15,225 bases of DNA from Alphaproteobacteria bacterium (GCA_024277955.1 JAJRUE010000150.1:1-15225); one strand, 5' to 3'. Positions 7,540-14,747 are shown, counted from the stretch's first letter. Notes: generated from the sequence alone by a model not told the origin. Made by a program: numbers and translations.

Positions 7540-8817
7540 CTACCCGGAATTTTCCCGGTCGTCACGTCCAGAAGTTGCCAATTCCGCCAGATTTCGGGCC
7601 GGTGCGACACGGTTGCATTCCCGCGCGACGCGCCGGGCCAGGGTGGTCAGCCGAAACCGCGCATCGTCCGGGCCGCTGCGCCCGAACAGCCCGCCGGTCT
7701 GTTCCCAGTATCCGTCCGGGTGGAACCGCACGCGGTGCGCGCGCGCGCTCAGCGAAAACTCGAACAGCGTTACCGTGTCGCCGGCGCGGGCCAGGTCGGC
7801 GGCGCGCTTTCTGCGATGCGCCCCGCGTGGGCGCAACCCGGCAATGACGTGGTGCCCTGGGCGTGGGTTGGTGGCCTCGAACCTCAGGAATGGCGTCGAA
7901 ACGGGACCGGCCATCGGCACCGGGGCGATCTGCGCCGCCGCCGCCTTGTTCAGCCCGTCTTCCATCGTGGCCAGAAGGCGGTCGATGTCGGCCCTGGTGC
8001 AGTTCCCGCGCGCCAGGCGCCGTTCCAGGCGGTGTTCCTGGCGGGCCAGGGCCGCCTGCCGGGCGGCGTCGCGGCCGGTGTCGGGCGCGTGTTTTCGCAG
8101 GAATATGCCGGTCGAAAACCCGATGTCCTGCAAGGAAACCGGCACGCGGTTTTCGCGACGCCGGGGTGAGGCCGCCATCGCGTGATGCACCTCGGCCCTT
8201 GGGACAATGGCGGTCTTGAGCCCCGCCTGCGCCAAGCGCATGTTCAGGTCGGATTCGTCCAGGAAATACCGAAACAGCGGGTCGAACAGGCCGTGATCGC
8301 GAAAGATGTCGCGGCGAAAGGCGCAATTCGTGCCGATGGTCGAAATCGCCCGCCTCGCATCGCCCGCCAGAACCAGCGGATCGGCCGTGGGCACATCCAG
8401 CGGCGCGACACGCGCATGGCAGTCGATCGTCTGGCCCCGCGCCTGGTAGGAAATGCCGTCGCGCCCACGCACGAACCCGGTGGCCGCCGCCACGCCCGGC
8501 ATCGCAAAGGCCGCGGCAAGGTTCGCAAGCCAGCCCGGTTCCGGCACCGCGTCATCGTCGATGAAGGCAGTGATTTCCCCGGCCGACTGCGCAATGCCAA
8601 GATTCCGGGCTTTCGAGATGTTCGGCACATCGAAAGCCACGGTCTTGATCCGGTCGGCCAGCCCGGCCTCGGCAACGGCCGCAAGCCCGGCGGGGTCGGC
8701 GACGACCACGATTTCGAAGCCAGGATAGGCCAGCCGCGTGACCGCGTTCAGGCAGAGCCGCAGGTGGTCCGGGCGGTCCCGGCTGGCGATGATCAGGCTG
8801 ACCTGGGGCGGTTTCAC
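7540..8817 (-). CDS. GT2-family glycosyltransferase
   Basis: This 425-residue protein has a clear GT2 (GT-A) domain over residues 1 to about 240: VSLIIASRDRPDHLRLCLNA (6-25), FEIVVVADP (34-42), the ISKARNLGIAQSAGE segment (67-81), the DxD-type metal site FIDDDAVPEPGWL (85-97), NCAFRRD (164-170) and the acceptor/base motif FLDESDLNMRL (185-195). The remaining 180 residues are rich in Arg and Ala and are not recognised. The start is GTG at 8815-8817, which overlaps the kdsB stop as GTGA and has GGGGA just upstream. Longer in-frame extension runs antisense-like through kdsB and has no family counterpart. The sugar and linkage are unknown. It probably adds a sugar to the same surface glycan, possibly using the CMP- or UDP-sugars made by its neighbours. 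Confidence 0.85.
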   Translation of the reverse strand: MKPPQVSLIIASRDRPDHLRLCLNAVTRLAYPGFEIVVVADPAGLAAVAEAGLADRIKTVAFDVPNISKARNLGIAQSAGEITAFIDDDAVPEPGWLANLAAAFAMPGVAAATGFVRGRDGISYQARGQTIDCHARVAPLDVPTADPLVLAGDARRAISTIGTNCAFRRDIFRDHGLFDPLFRYFLDESDLNMRLAQAGLKTAIVPRAEVHHAMAASPRRRENRVPVSLQDIGFSTGIFLRKHAPDTGRDAARQAALARQEHRLERRLARGNCTRADIDRLLATMEDGLNKAAAAQIAPVPMAGPVSTPFLRFEATNPRPGHHVIAGLRPRGAHRRKRAADLARAGDTVTLFEFSLSARAHRVRFHPDGYWEQTGGLFGRSGPDDARFRLTTLARRVARECNRVAPARNLAELATSGRDDRENSG

Positions 8818-9611
8818 GCCATCCCCATCTGCGCCATCATCGCTTCGAGCCGCGGCACGTCTTCGGGGTTGTTCAGTTCCCAAAACTGGCGGCCGCGGGC
8901 CTCGACCTCGACACACAGGATGCGCCGGCCCTGTTCCAGAAACCGCAACTGTTCCAGCCCTTCGAGGGTTTCCAGCGGGCCGGTGGGCCAATTCGGGTAG
9001 TCGCTCAGCGGGCCGGGGCGGTAGGCGTAGACGCCCACGTGGTGAAACACCGGCGTCGGCTGGTCCGGGGCATAGGGGCGGTCGGTGAAGGGGATGACTT
9101 CCTTGGAGAAATACAGCGCGTGCATGTTCCGGTCGAAGACCGCCGTCGTGCCGCCGACGCGCCCGTTGCGGCGGTCTTCGCGAAACCCGGCCAGGGCAGC
9201 GCCGTCACAGCGCAGAACCGGGGTCGCGATATCGGCGTCATCGGCGGCCAGCGCGGCCACCAGGTCTTCGATGAACCACGCGGGCGTAAGGGGCGCATCG
9301 CCCTGCAGATTGACCACGACATCATGGGCGCCGCCCAGCACCGCATGGGCCTGGGCGCATCTTTCGGTGCCGTTCGCGCAATCCGGCGAGGTCATCACGA
9401 CCTGGGCGCCAAACCCCTGGCAGGCATCGCGAATGCGGTCGTCGTCGGTGGCGATGACCACCTGGTCGATCCCACCGACCTGCATCGCCGCTTCCCAGGA
9501 CCGTTGCACCAGGCTGCGGCTGTCGCCGGTCGCCCCCTTCAGCGCCACAAGCGGTTTGCCCGGATAGCGGCTGGACGCATAGCGCGCCGGGATGACGATC
9601 AGGGTCTTCAT
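8814..9611 (-). CDS. kdsB: CMP-Kdo synthetase-like cytidylyltransferase (KdsB family)
   Basis: This 265-residue cytidylyltransferase belongs to the KdsB family, which activates 3-deoxy-manno-octulosonate with CTP. Visible signatures are IVIPARYASSRYPGKPLV (5-22), VVIATDDDRI (51-60), CANGTERCAQA (78-88), HHVGVYAYRPG and the closing ELNNPEDVPRLE. It is slightly longer than the roughly 250-residue enterobacterial enzyme, with a small insertion after the PGKPL loop (GATGDSRS). The usual VQGDEP motif reads LQGDAPL here (102-108): the metal-binding Asp is kept but the next Glu is Ala, so the substrate may differ from Kdo. The ATG at 9609-9611 overlaps the cysQ stop by 4 bp and has GAAGG 7 nt upstream. 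CMP-Kdo would serve LPS core or a Kdo-containing capsule linker. Confidence 0.82.
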   Translation of the reverse strand: MKTLIVIPARYASSRYPGKPLVALKGATGDSRSLVQRSWEAAMQVGGIDQVVIATDDDRIRDACQGFGAQVVMTSPDCANGTERCAQAHAVLGGAHDVVVNLQGDAPLTPAWFIEDLVAALAADDADIATPVLRCDGAALAGFREDRRNGRVGGTTAVFDRNMHALYFSKEVIPFTDRPYAPDQPTPVFHHVGVYAYRPGPLSDYPNWPTGPLETLEGLEQLRFLEQGRRILCVEVEARGRQFWELNNPEDVPRLEAMMAQMGMA

Positions 9612-10408
9612 GTCGCCGCCTTCAGCTCGACGCCCGGCGCATGGGCGATGAAGAACGGGTTTTCGTAGCCCGGCTTGCCATACTTCAGGGGCGTGTGATC
9701 ATCGAACCGCACCACAGCGCCCCCGGCCCCGCCCAGCACCGCATGGCCGGCAGCCGTGTCCCATTCCATCGTGCGGCCAAGCCGGGGGTAGAGATCCGCT
9801 TCGCCGGTCGCCACCAGACAGAACTTGAGCGACGATCCCGCGCCGGTCATGTCGGCCACACGGTAGCGTGCGATATAGGCATCGGTCGCCGCGTCGCGAT
9901 GCGATTTCGACGCGACCACGATCAGCCGGTCATTGTCCGGCCGCGAAACGTGGATCGGCGAGATCTGGCCGACCGCGGCCTTGTCCAGCTCGCCGGTTTC
10001 CTCGACCGAAGTTCCGTCGGCCAGGGTGTAGAACAGCCGCCCCTTGGCCGGGGCATAGACCACCCCGCGCACCGGCGTGCCGTTTTCCACATAGGCGATG
10101 TTCACGGTAAACTCTCCGCGCCGCTTGATGAACTCCTTGGTGCCATCCAGCGGGTCCACGATCAGAAAGTTTTTCGCTGTTTTGCCGTGGGTTGACGCCT
10201 GTTCCTCGGTGATCAGCGCAACATCGGGAAAGGCCGCCGACAGCCCCGCCGAGATCAGCGCATCCGCGGCTTCGTCGGCGGCGGTAACCGGACTTTCGTC
10301 GGATTTCGCCCGCACGTCGAAATCGTCCGAGCGGTAGATCTCCATGATCCGGTCGCCGGCCTCGAGCGCCAGCCGGCGCATCACCCTGGTCAGACGTTCG
10401 TGGTCCAA
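9608..10408 (-). CDS. cysQ: 3'(2'),5'-bisphosphate nucleotidase CysQ
   Basis: The 266-residue protein is an inositol-monophosphatase-fold phosphatase of the CysQ type, which hydrolyses 3'-phosphoadenosine 5'-phosphate (PAP) to AMP. Metal-binding motifs are visible: an EE pair at 68-69 (ALITEEQ), DPLDGTKEFIKRRGEFTVNI (85-104) and EWDTAAGHAVL (215-225). The DGTKEF form and the overall length of about 265 point to CysQ rather than SuhB. The start is TTG at 10406-10408, supported by GGGGG about 6 nt upstream and by the family N-terminus. It is the promoter-proximal gene of the minus-strand run. PAP is the by-product of PAPS-dependent sulfotransfer as well as of sulfate reduction, so its presence fits with the sulfotransferase at the other end of the run. 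Confidence 0.92.
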   Translation of the reverse strand: MDHERLTRVMRRLALEAGDRIMEIYRSDDFDVRAKSDESPVTAADEAADALISAGLSAAFPDVALITEEQASTHGKTAKNFLIVDPLDGTKEFIKRRGEFTVNIAYVENGTPVRGVVYAPAKGRLFYTLADGTSVEETGELDKAAVGQISPIHVSRPDNDRLIVVASKSHRDAATDAYIARYRVADMTGAGSSLKFCLVATGEADLYPRLGRTMEWDTAAGHAVLGGAGGAVVRFDDHTPLKYGKPGYENPFFIAHAPGVELKAAT

Positions 10409-10424
10409 GTCTTACCCCCGTCCT

Positions 10425-10440
10425 GCCGGCCCGCGCCGGC
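10425..10440 (-). other. Short GC hairpin in the cysQ leader
   Basis: GCCGGC is followed by a 4-nt spacer and a second GCCGGC, giving a perfect 6-bp stem. It lies 16 nt upstream of the cysQ TTG start, just before the GGGGG ribosome-binding stretch. It has no T-run, so it is not a terminator. It might affect leader stability, but in DNA this GC-rich the repeat may be chance. Confidence 0.3.
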
Positions 10441-10442
10441 GA

Positions 10443-10471
10443 TTGAACTGCGTCGTTTTTCCCCTTATGCT
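10443..10471 (+). promoter_or_regulatory. Candidate sigma70-type promoter for the ABC permease
   Basis: TTGAAC (10443-10448) and TATGCT (10466-10471) are separated by 17 nt, in a stretch more AT-rich than its surroundings. Transcription would begin near 10478, giving a leader of roughly 85 nt before the ATG at 10562. The -10 element shares bases with the -10 of the opposing cysQ candidate. Confidence 0.4.
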
Positions 10472-10492
10472 GCGCCGCTAAAGGAACAGCAA
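10464..10492 (-). promoter_or_regulatory. Candidate sigma70-type promoter for cysQ
   Basis: On the minus strand TTGCTG (10492-10487) is followed after 17 nt by CATAAG (10469-10464). Spacing is ideal and four of six -10 bases match. Transcription would start near 10457, leaving a leader of about 50 nt before the TTG start. It was found by eye and overlaps the opposing candidate promoter. Confidence 0.35.
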
Positions 10493-10561
10493 GATTTCCC
10501 TGCCAGAATGGGTGCGCCAGATACCCCGGGCAGCGTTGGCACAGGCAGAATCGGATCGTCC

Positions 10562-11383
10562 ATGTTTGCACCCCAGCCAAAAGTCACCGGCGCCGGATCG
10601 GCGCTGAGTCTGCTGGAACTCATCTTTCATTCGACGGTGCGCGCGGTGCGCAAAAGCCACCGCAATCCGATCATCGGCCTGCTGATCAACATGCTGCAGG
10701 CGATCCTGTTCGTGTCTGTCTTTTTCGTCATGTTCGCGGTGCTCAACCTGCGGTCAAGCGCCGTGCGCGGCGATTTCCTGCTGTACATGATTTCGGGGAT
10801 CTTCCTGTTCATGACCCACACCAAGGCGCTTGGCGCGGTGGTGGGGGCCGAAGGCCCGGCTTCGCCGATGATGCTGCACGCCCGGATGAACACCATCGTT
10901 TCGATCGCATCGGCCGCGCTTTCGTCGCTTTATATCCAGGTTCTTTCGGTGATCGTGATCCTGACGCTCTACTACACGATGTGGCAGCCCTTCGTGATCG
11001 AACGGCCCGTGGCCGCCTTTTCGATGCTGTTGCTGTCGTGGTTTTCGGGCGTCGCCGTGGGCCTGGTCTTTCTGGCGATCAAGCCGTGGTTCCCGGGCTT
11101 TGTCGGGATCGCGGCGACGGTCTACGCGCGCGCCAACATGATCGCGTCCGGAAAAATGGTGCTGGCCAACACCTTGCCGCCGAAAATGCTGGCGATGTTC
11201 TGGTGGAACCCGCTGTTTCACACCATCGACCAGTCGCGCGGGTTCGTGTTCATCAACTACAACCCGCACAATTCGTCGCTCATGTATCCGATCTATTTCA
11301 GCCTGGCGTTCATCATGATCGGGCTGATGGGCGAATTCTATTCCCGCAGCCATGCGTCGGCCAGCTGGGGCGCCGCCAGGTAG
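10562..11383 (+). CDS. ABC-2 type permease, capsule/O-antigen exporter (KpsM/Wzm) family
   Basis: The 273-residue inner-membrane protein has about six hydrophobic segments: roughly 38-62, 73-90, 111-139, 150-173, 180-200 and 240-258. The N-terminal part LLELIFHSTVRAVRKSHRNP is an amphipathic interface helix as in polysaccharide exporters, and WNPLFHTIDQSRGFVFINYN (215-234) is characteristic of the KpsM/Wzm type, which moves polysaccharide across the inner membrane with a KpsT/Wzt-like ATPase. The ATG at 10562 is preferred over an earlier in-frame start, since the first 54 codons of the longer frame cover the promoter region and have no family counterpart. A weak CGGA lies upstream. No ATPase gene is present in this window. 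It is divergent from the glycan gene run and may export its product. A different polymer cannot be excluded. Confidence 0.85.
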   Translation: MFAPQPKVTGAGSALSLLELIFHSTVRAVRKSHRNPIIGLLINMLQAILFVSVFFVMFAVLNLRSSAVRGDFLLYMISGIFLFMTHTKALGAVVGAEGPASPMMLHARMNTIVSIASAALSSLYIQVLSVIVILTLYYTMWQPFVIERPVAAFSMLLLSWFSGVAVGLVFLAIKPWFPGFVGIAATVYARANMIASGKMVLANTLPPKMLAMFWWNPLFHTIDQSRGFVFINYNPHNSSLMYPIYFSLAFIMIGLMGEFYSRSHASASWGAAR

Positions 11384-11478
11384 TGCGCATCATCCCGCGC
11401 AGCGCTGTACATCGCGGCCGCCACGCGGCAACCCTGCGCAACGACTCCATTTTTTCGTATTCGTTTGGCCTTGCGGTG

Positions 11479-11507
11479 CTTGCAGGGGCCAAACCCCCTA
11501 ACTATAT
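11479..11507 (+). promoter_or_regulatory. RpoH (sigma32)-type heat-shock promoter of dnaK
   Basis: CTTGCA (11479-11484) and CTATAT (11502-11507) are separated by 17 nt, matching the alphaproteobacterial RpoH pattern of CTTG then CCTATNT-like -10. It lies 108 bp before the dnaK ATG, and transcription would start near 11514. An additional CTTG at 11470-11473 lacks a partner at the right distance. Confidence 0.65.
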
Positions 11508-11520
11508 ACCCCGAGAAGCC

Positions 11521-11541
11521 GGATCGGGCAGCGCCCGGTTC
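11521..11541 (+). other. Hairpin near the 5' end of the dnaK leader
   Basis: A 9-bp stem (two G-T wobbles) closes a 3-nt AGC loop at 11530-11532; the inner five pairs are CGGGC with GCCCG. It begins about 7 nt after the predicted transcription start. It has no T-run, so it is not a terminator. A 5' hairpin could stabilise the mRNA, and a thermosensor role is possible but unsupported, since it does not cover the dnaK ribosome-binding site. Confidence 0.4.
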
Positions 11542-11600
11542 AATCAAACGGGATCGGAGGCGGATGCCTGATGGGGTCCGTTTCCAGCACATCGCCAAGA

Positions 11601-11606
11601 AGAGGA
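11601..11606 (+). promoter_or_regulatory. Ribosome-binding site of dnaK
   Basis: AGAGGA is followed by 8 nt and the ATG at 11615. It supports the canonical MAKVIGIDLG start over an in-frame ATG at 11564, which has GGAGG only 3 nt upstream. Confidence 0.7.
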
Positions 11607-11614
11607 ACGTAAAC

Positions 11615-13528
11615 ATGGCCAAAGTCATTGGCATCGACCTGGGGACCACGAACTCTTGTGTTGCCATCATGGATGGTTCGCAGCCTCGCGTCATTGAAAA
11701 CGCGGAAGGCGCGCGCACGACCCCCTCGGTCGTTGCATTCACCGACAACGAACGCCTGGTGGGCATGCCGGCCAAACGGCAGGCCGTCACCAACCCTGAA
11801 AACACCGTTTTCGCGGTCAAGCGCCTGATCGGTCGCAAGATCGGGGACCCCGAAGTCGAAAAAGACAAAAAGCTGGTCCCCTACAAGATCGTCGACGGCG
11901 GCAACGGCGACGCCTGGGTCGAGGCCGGCGGCGAAAAATATTCGCCCAGCCAGATCTCGGCCTTCATCCTGCAGAAGATGAAGGAAACCGCCGAAAGCTA
12001 CCTGGGCGAAGACGTGACCCAGGCGGTCATCACCGTGCCCGCCTATTTCAACGACGCCCAGCGTCAGGCCACCAAGGACGCCGGCAAGATCGCCGGTCTG
12101 GAAGTGCTGCGGATCATCAACGAACCGACCGCCGCGGCCTTGGCCTATGGTCTGGACAAGAAAGACAGCAAGACGATCGCGGTTTACGACCTGGGCGGTG
12201 GTACCTTCGACATCACCATCCTGGAAATCGACGACGGGCTGTTCGAGGTGAAGTCCACCAACGGCGACACCTTCCTGGGTGGTGAAGACTTTGACATGCG
12301 CATCGTCAACTACCTGGCGGACGAGTTCAAGAAAGAGCACGGCGTCGACCTGACCAAGGACAAGATGGCCCTGCAGCGCCTGAAGGAAGCCGCTGAAAAG
12401 GCCAAGATCGAACTGTCGTCCAGCCAGCAGACCGAGATCAACCAGCCGTTCATCTCGATGGGCGCCGACGGCCAACCGCTGCACATGGTGATGAAGCTGA
12501 CGCGCGCGAAGCTGGAAAGCCTGGTTTCGGACCTGATCAAGAAGTCGATCAAGCCCTGCAAGGCGGCGCTGAAAGACGCCGGCGTGTCGGTGGATGACAT
12601 CGACGAAGTGGTGATGGTCGGCGGCATGACCCGCATGCCCAAGGTCGTCGAAGAGGTCTCCAAGTTCTTCGGCAAGGAGCCGCACAAGGGCGTGAACCCG
12701 GACGAAGTCGTGGCCATGGGCGCGGCCATCCAGGCCGGCGTGCTGCAGGGCGACGTGAAAGACGTGGTGCTGCTCGACGTGACCCCGCTGTCGTTGGGCA
12801 TCGAAACGCTGGGCGGCGTGTTTACCCGGCTGATCGACCGCAACACCACGATCCCGACCAAGAAGTCGCAGATCTTCTCGACCGCCGAGGACAACCAGAA
12901 CGCGGTGACGATCCGGGTGTTCCAGGGCGAACGCGAAATGGCCACCGACAACAAGCTGTTGGGCCAGTTCAACCTGGAAGATATCCCGCCGGCTCCGCGC
13001 GGCATGCCCCAGATCGAGGTGACCTTTGACATCGACGCCAACGGCATCGTGTCGGTCAGCGCCAAGGACAAGGGCACCGGCAAGGAACAGAAGATCACGA
13101 TCCAGGCCTCGGGCGGTCTCAGCGACGAAGAGATCGAACAAATGGTCAAGGACGCCGAGGCGCATGCCGAAGAAGACAAGAACCGCAAGGAACTTGTCGA
13201 AGCCAAGAACCAGGCCGAAAGCCTGATCCATTCCACCGAGAAATCGCTGGAAGAGCATGGCGACAAGGTTGATCCGACCACGGTCGAGGCGATCGAACTG
13301 GCATTGTCCGCCCTCAAGGAAACCGTCGAGGGGGATGACGCCGGCAAGATCAAGTCGGGTATCCAGAACGTGACCGAAGCGGCCATGAAGCTGGGCGAAG
13401 CGATCTACAAGGCGCAGCAGGCCGAATCGAGTGACGGCGACGAACCCGAAGCGGACGAACCGCGCGGCGTAGATGACGACATCGTCGATGCCGATTTCGA
13501 GGATCTGGACGACAAGAAGCGCGACTGA
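11615..13528 (+). CDS. dnaK: Molecular chaperone DnaK (Hsp70)
   Basis: The 637-residue Hsp70 binds exposed hydrophobic peptides in an ATP-controlled cycle with DnaJ and GrpE in the cytoplasm. The ATPase domain has the phosphate-1 loop IGIDLGTTNSC (5-15), YFNDAQRQATKDAGKIAGL, the phosphate-2 motif DLGGGTFD (192-199) and VGGMTRMPKV. The interdomain linker is VVLLDVTPLSLGIET (384-398). The substrate-binding domain and helical lid follow, with an acidic tail of ADFEDLDDKKRD. Length matches the proteobacterial family. The start is the ATG at 11615. It is preceded by an RpoH-like promoter and a structured leader, and followed by dnaJ 75 bp downstream across a terminator-like hairpin. Nothing in the protein looks truncated or altered. 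Confidence 0.98.
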   Translation: MAKVIGIDLGTTNSCVAIMDGSQPRVIENAEGARTTPSVVAFTDNERLVGMPAKRQAVTNPENTVFAVKRLIGRKIGDPEVEKDKKLVPYKIVDGGNGDAWVEAGGEKYSPSQISAFILQKMKETAESYLGEDVTQAVITVPAYFNDAQRQATKDAGKIAGLEVLRIINEPTAAALAYGLDKKDSKTIAVYDLGGGTFDITILEIDDGLFEVKSTNGDTFLGGEDFDMRIVNYLADEFKKEHGVDLTKDKMALQRLKEAAEKAKIELSSSQQTEINQPFISMGADGQPLHMVMKLTRAKLESLVSDLIKKSIKPCKAALKDAGVSVDDIDEVVMVGGMTRMPKVVEEVSKFFGKEPHKGVNPDEVVAMGAAIQAGVLQGDVKDVVLLDVTPLSLGIETLGGVFTRLIDRNTTIPTKKSQIFSTAEDNQNAVTIRVFQGEREMATDNKLLGQFNLEDIPPAPRGMPQIEVTFDIDANGIVSVSAKDKGTGKEQKITIQASGGLSDEEIEQMVKDAEAHAEEDKNRKELVEAKNQAESLIHSTEKSLEEHGDKVDPTTVEAIELALSALKETVEGDDAGKIKSGIQNVTEAAMKLGEAIYKAQQAESSDGDEPEADEPRGVDDDIVDADFEDLDDKKRD

Positions 13529-13545
13529 GTGCGCAAAGGGGTCAG

Positions 13546-13585
13546 CCGGCCAGCCTTGGGATAACCGGGGCTGGCCGGACTTTTT
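13546..13585 (+). terminator. Intrinsic terminator-like hairpin between dnaK and dnaJ
   Basis: CCGGCCAGCC (13546-13555) pairs perfectly with GGCTGGCCGG (13569-13578) across a 13-nt loop, and ACTTTTT follows. This is a strong rho-independent terminator shape, located 17 bp after the dnaK stop and 18 bp before dnaJ. Since no separate dnaJ promoter is obvious, it may act as a partial terminator that lowers dnaJ expression relative to dnaK, or as a 3' stabiliser of dnaK mRNA. Confidence 0.75.
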
Positions 13586-13603
13586 CCCGGAAAGACCGAA
13601 AAG

Positions 13604-14731
13604 ATGGCAAAGCGCGACTATTACGAAGTTCTGGGCGTCTCAAGAAGCGCATCCGCCGAAGAGCTGAAGAAGGCTTACCGCAAAAAGGCCAAGGAACTTC
13701 ACCCGGACCGGAATTCCGACAACCCGGACGCGGAATCCCAGTTCAAGGAAGTGAACGAGGCTTACGAAGCCCTCAAGGATCCCGACAAGAAAGCCGCCTA
13801 CGACCGTTTCGGTCACGCCGCCTTTGATGGCGGGATGGGTGGCCCCCGCGGTGGCCACAGCGATTTTTCCAGCGCGTCTTCGGATGTCTTCGACGCTCTT
13901 TTCGGCGACTTCATGGGTGGTCGCGCCGGGGCGCATCAGCGGGCCACGCGCGGCTCTGATCTGCGCTACAACCTGCGGATTTCCCTGGAAGAGGCCTTTT
14001 TGGGCACCCAGAAAACCATCAATGTCCCGACCTCGGTCACCTGCGAGGAATGCAACGGATCGGGCGCCGAAAGCGGGGCCGAACCGCAGACCTGCCCGAC
14101 ATGCTCGGGCATGGGGAAAGTGCGTGCGCAACAGGGGTTCTTCACGGTCGAACGCACCTGCCCCACCTGTTCGGGACTTGGCCAGATCATCAAGAACCCA
14201 TGCAAGGCCTGTGGCGGCGCGGGCCGGATCGAACGCAACCGTTCGCTTTCGGTGAACATCCCGGCCGGCGTTGAAACCGGCACCAAGATCCGGCTTGCCG
14301 GTGAAGGCGAAGCCGGGTTGCGTGGCGGTCCGCAGGGCGATCTGTATATCTTCGTTTCGGTCAGCGAACACCCGTTGTTCCAGCGCGACGGCGTCAACCT
14401 TTTCTGCCAGGTTCCGGTGTCGATGACCGCCGCCGGTCTTGGCGGCGACATCGAAGTGCCCACCATCGACGGTGGCCGGGCGCGCGTGAAAATCCCGGCT
14501 GGCAGCCAGTCGGGGCGGCAAATGCGGCTGCGTGGCAAGGGCATGCCCGCCCTGCGCGGCGGCCAGCGTGGTGACATGTTCATCCAGCTGCTGGTGGAAA
14601 CGCCGGTGAACCTGACCGCGCGGCAAAAGGAACTGCTGCGCGAATTCGAAAAGCTCGCCGAAGACAACAACCCGCAAAGCTCCAGCTTTTTCTCCAAGGT
14701 AAAAAGTTTCTGGGACAGCATGAAAAGCTGA
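13604..14731 (+). CDS. dnaJ: Co-chaperone DnaJ (Hsp40, type I)
   Basis: The 375-residue protein has all parts of a class I DnaJ. The J domain (1 to about 70) carries HPD at 33-35, which stimulates DnaK ATP hydrolysis. A Gly/Phe-rich region follows to about residue 115. The zinc-binding domain has four CxxCxGxG repeats at 147-154 (CEECNGSG), 164-171 (CPTCSGMG), 186-193 (CPTCSGLG) and 200-207 (CKACGGAG). The C-terminal substrate-binding region includes LRGGPQGDLYIFVSVSEHPLF. The ATG at 13604 gives the family start MAKRDYYEVLGV. A ribosome-binding site is weak (GAAAAG close to the ATG). It works with DnaK encoded upstream and is probably co-transcribed by read-through of the intervening hairpin. 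Confidence 0.98.
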   Translation: MAKRDYYEVLGVSRSASAEELKKAYRKKAKELHPDRNSDNPDAESQFKEVNEAYEALKDPDKKAAYDRFGHAAFDGGMGGPRGGHSDFSSASSDVFDALFGDFMGGRAGAHQRATRGSDLRYNLRISLEEAFLGTQKTINVPTSVTCEECNGSGAESGAEPQTCPTCSGMGKVRAQQGFFTVERTCPTCSGLGQIIKNPCKACGGAGRIERNRSLSVNIPAGVETGTKIRLAGEGEAGLRGGPQGDLYIFVSVSEHPLFQRDGVNLFCQVPVSMTAAGLGGDIEVPTIDGGRARVKIPAGSQSGRQMRLRGKGMPALRGGQRGDMFIQLLVETPVNLTARQKELLREFEKLAEDNNPQSSSFFSKVKSFWDSMKS

Positions 14732-14747
14732 CCGGATCGCGGCGGAT

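Noticed and set aside
8818..8991. 58-residue N-terminal extension of the GT2 gene into kdsB
   Set aside because: It is Arg/Pro-rich shadow sequence. The GTG at 8815-8817 has a ribosome-binding site and begins right at the GT2 fold.
10400..10561. Longer start for the permease, adding 54 residues
   Set aside because: The extra part covers the divergent promoter region, has no family counterpart, and overlaps the cysQ start.
11540..13258. A 572-codon minus-strand open frame opposite dnaK
   Set aside because: Long open frames antisense to dnaK are a known result of its codon use. The product is His/Asp/Val-rich without domain signals, and dnaK is unmistakable.
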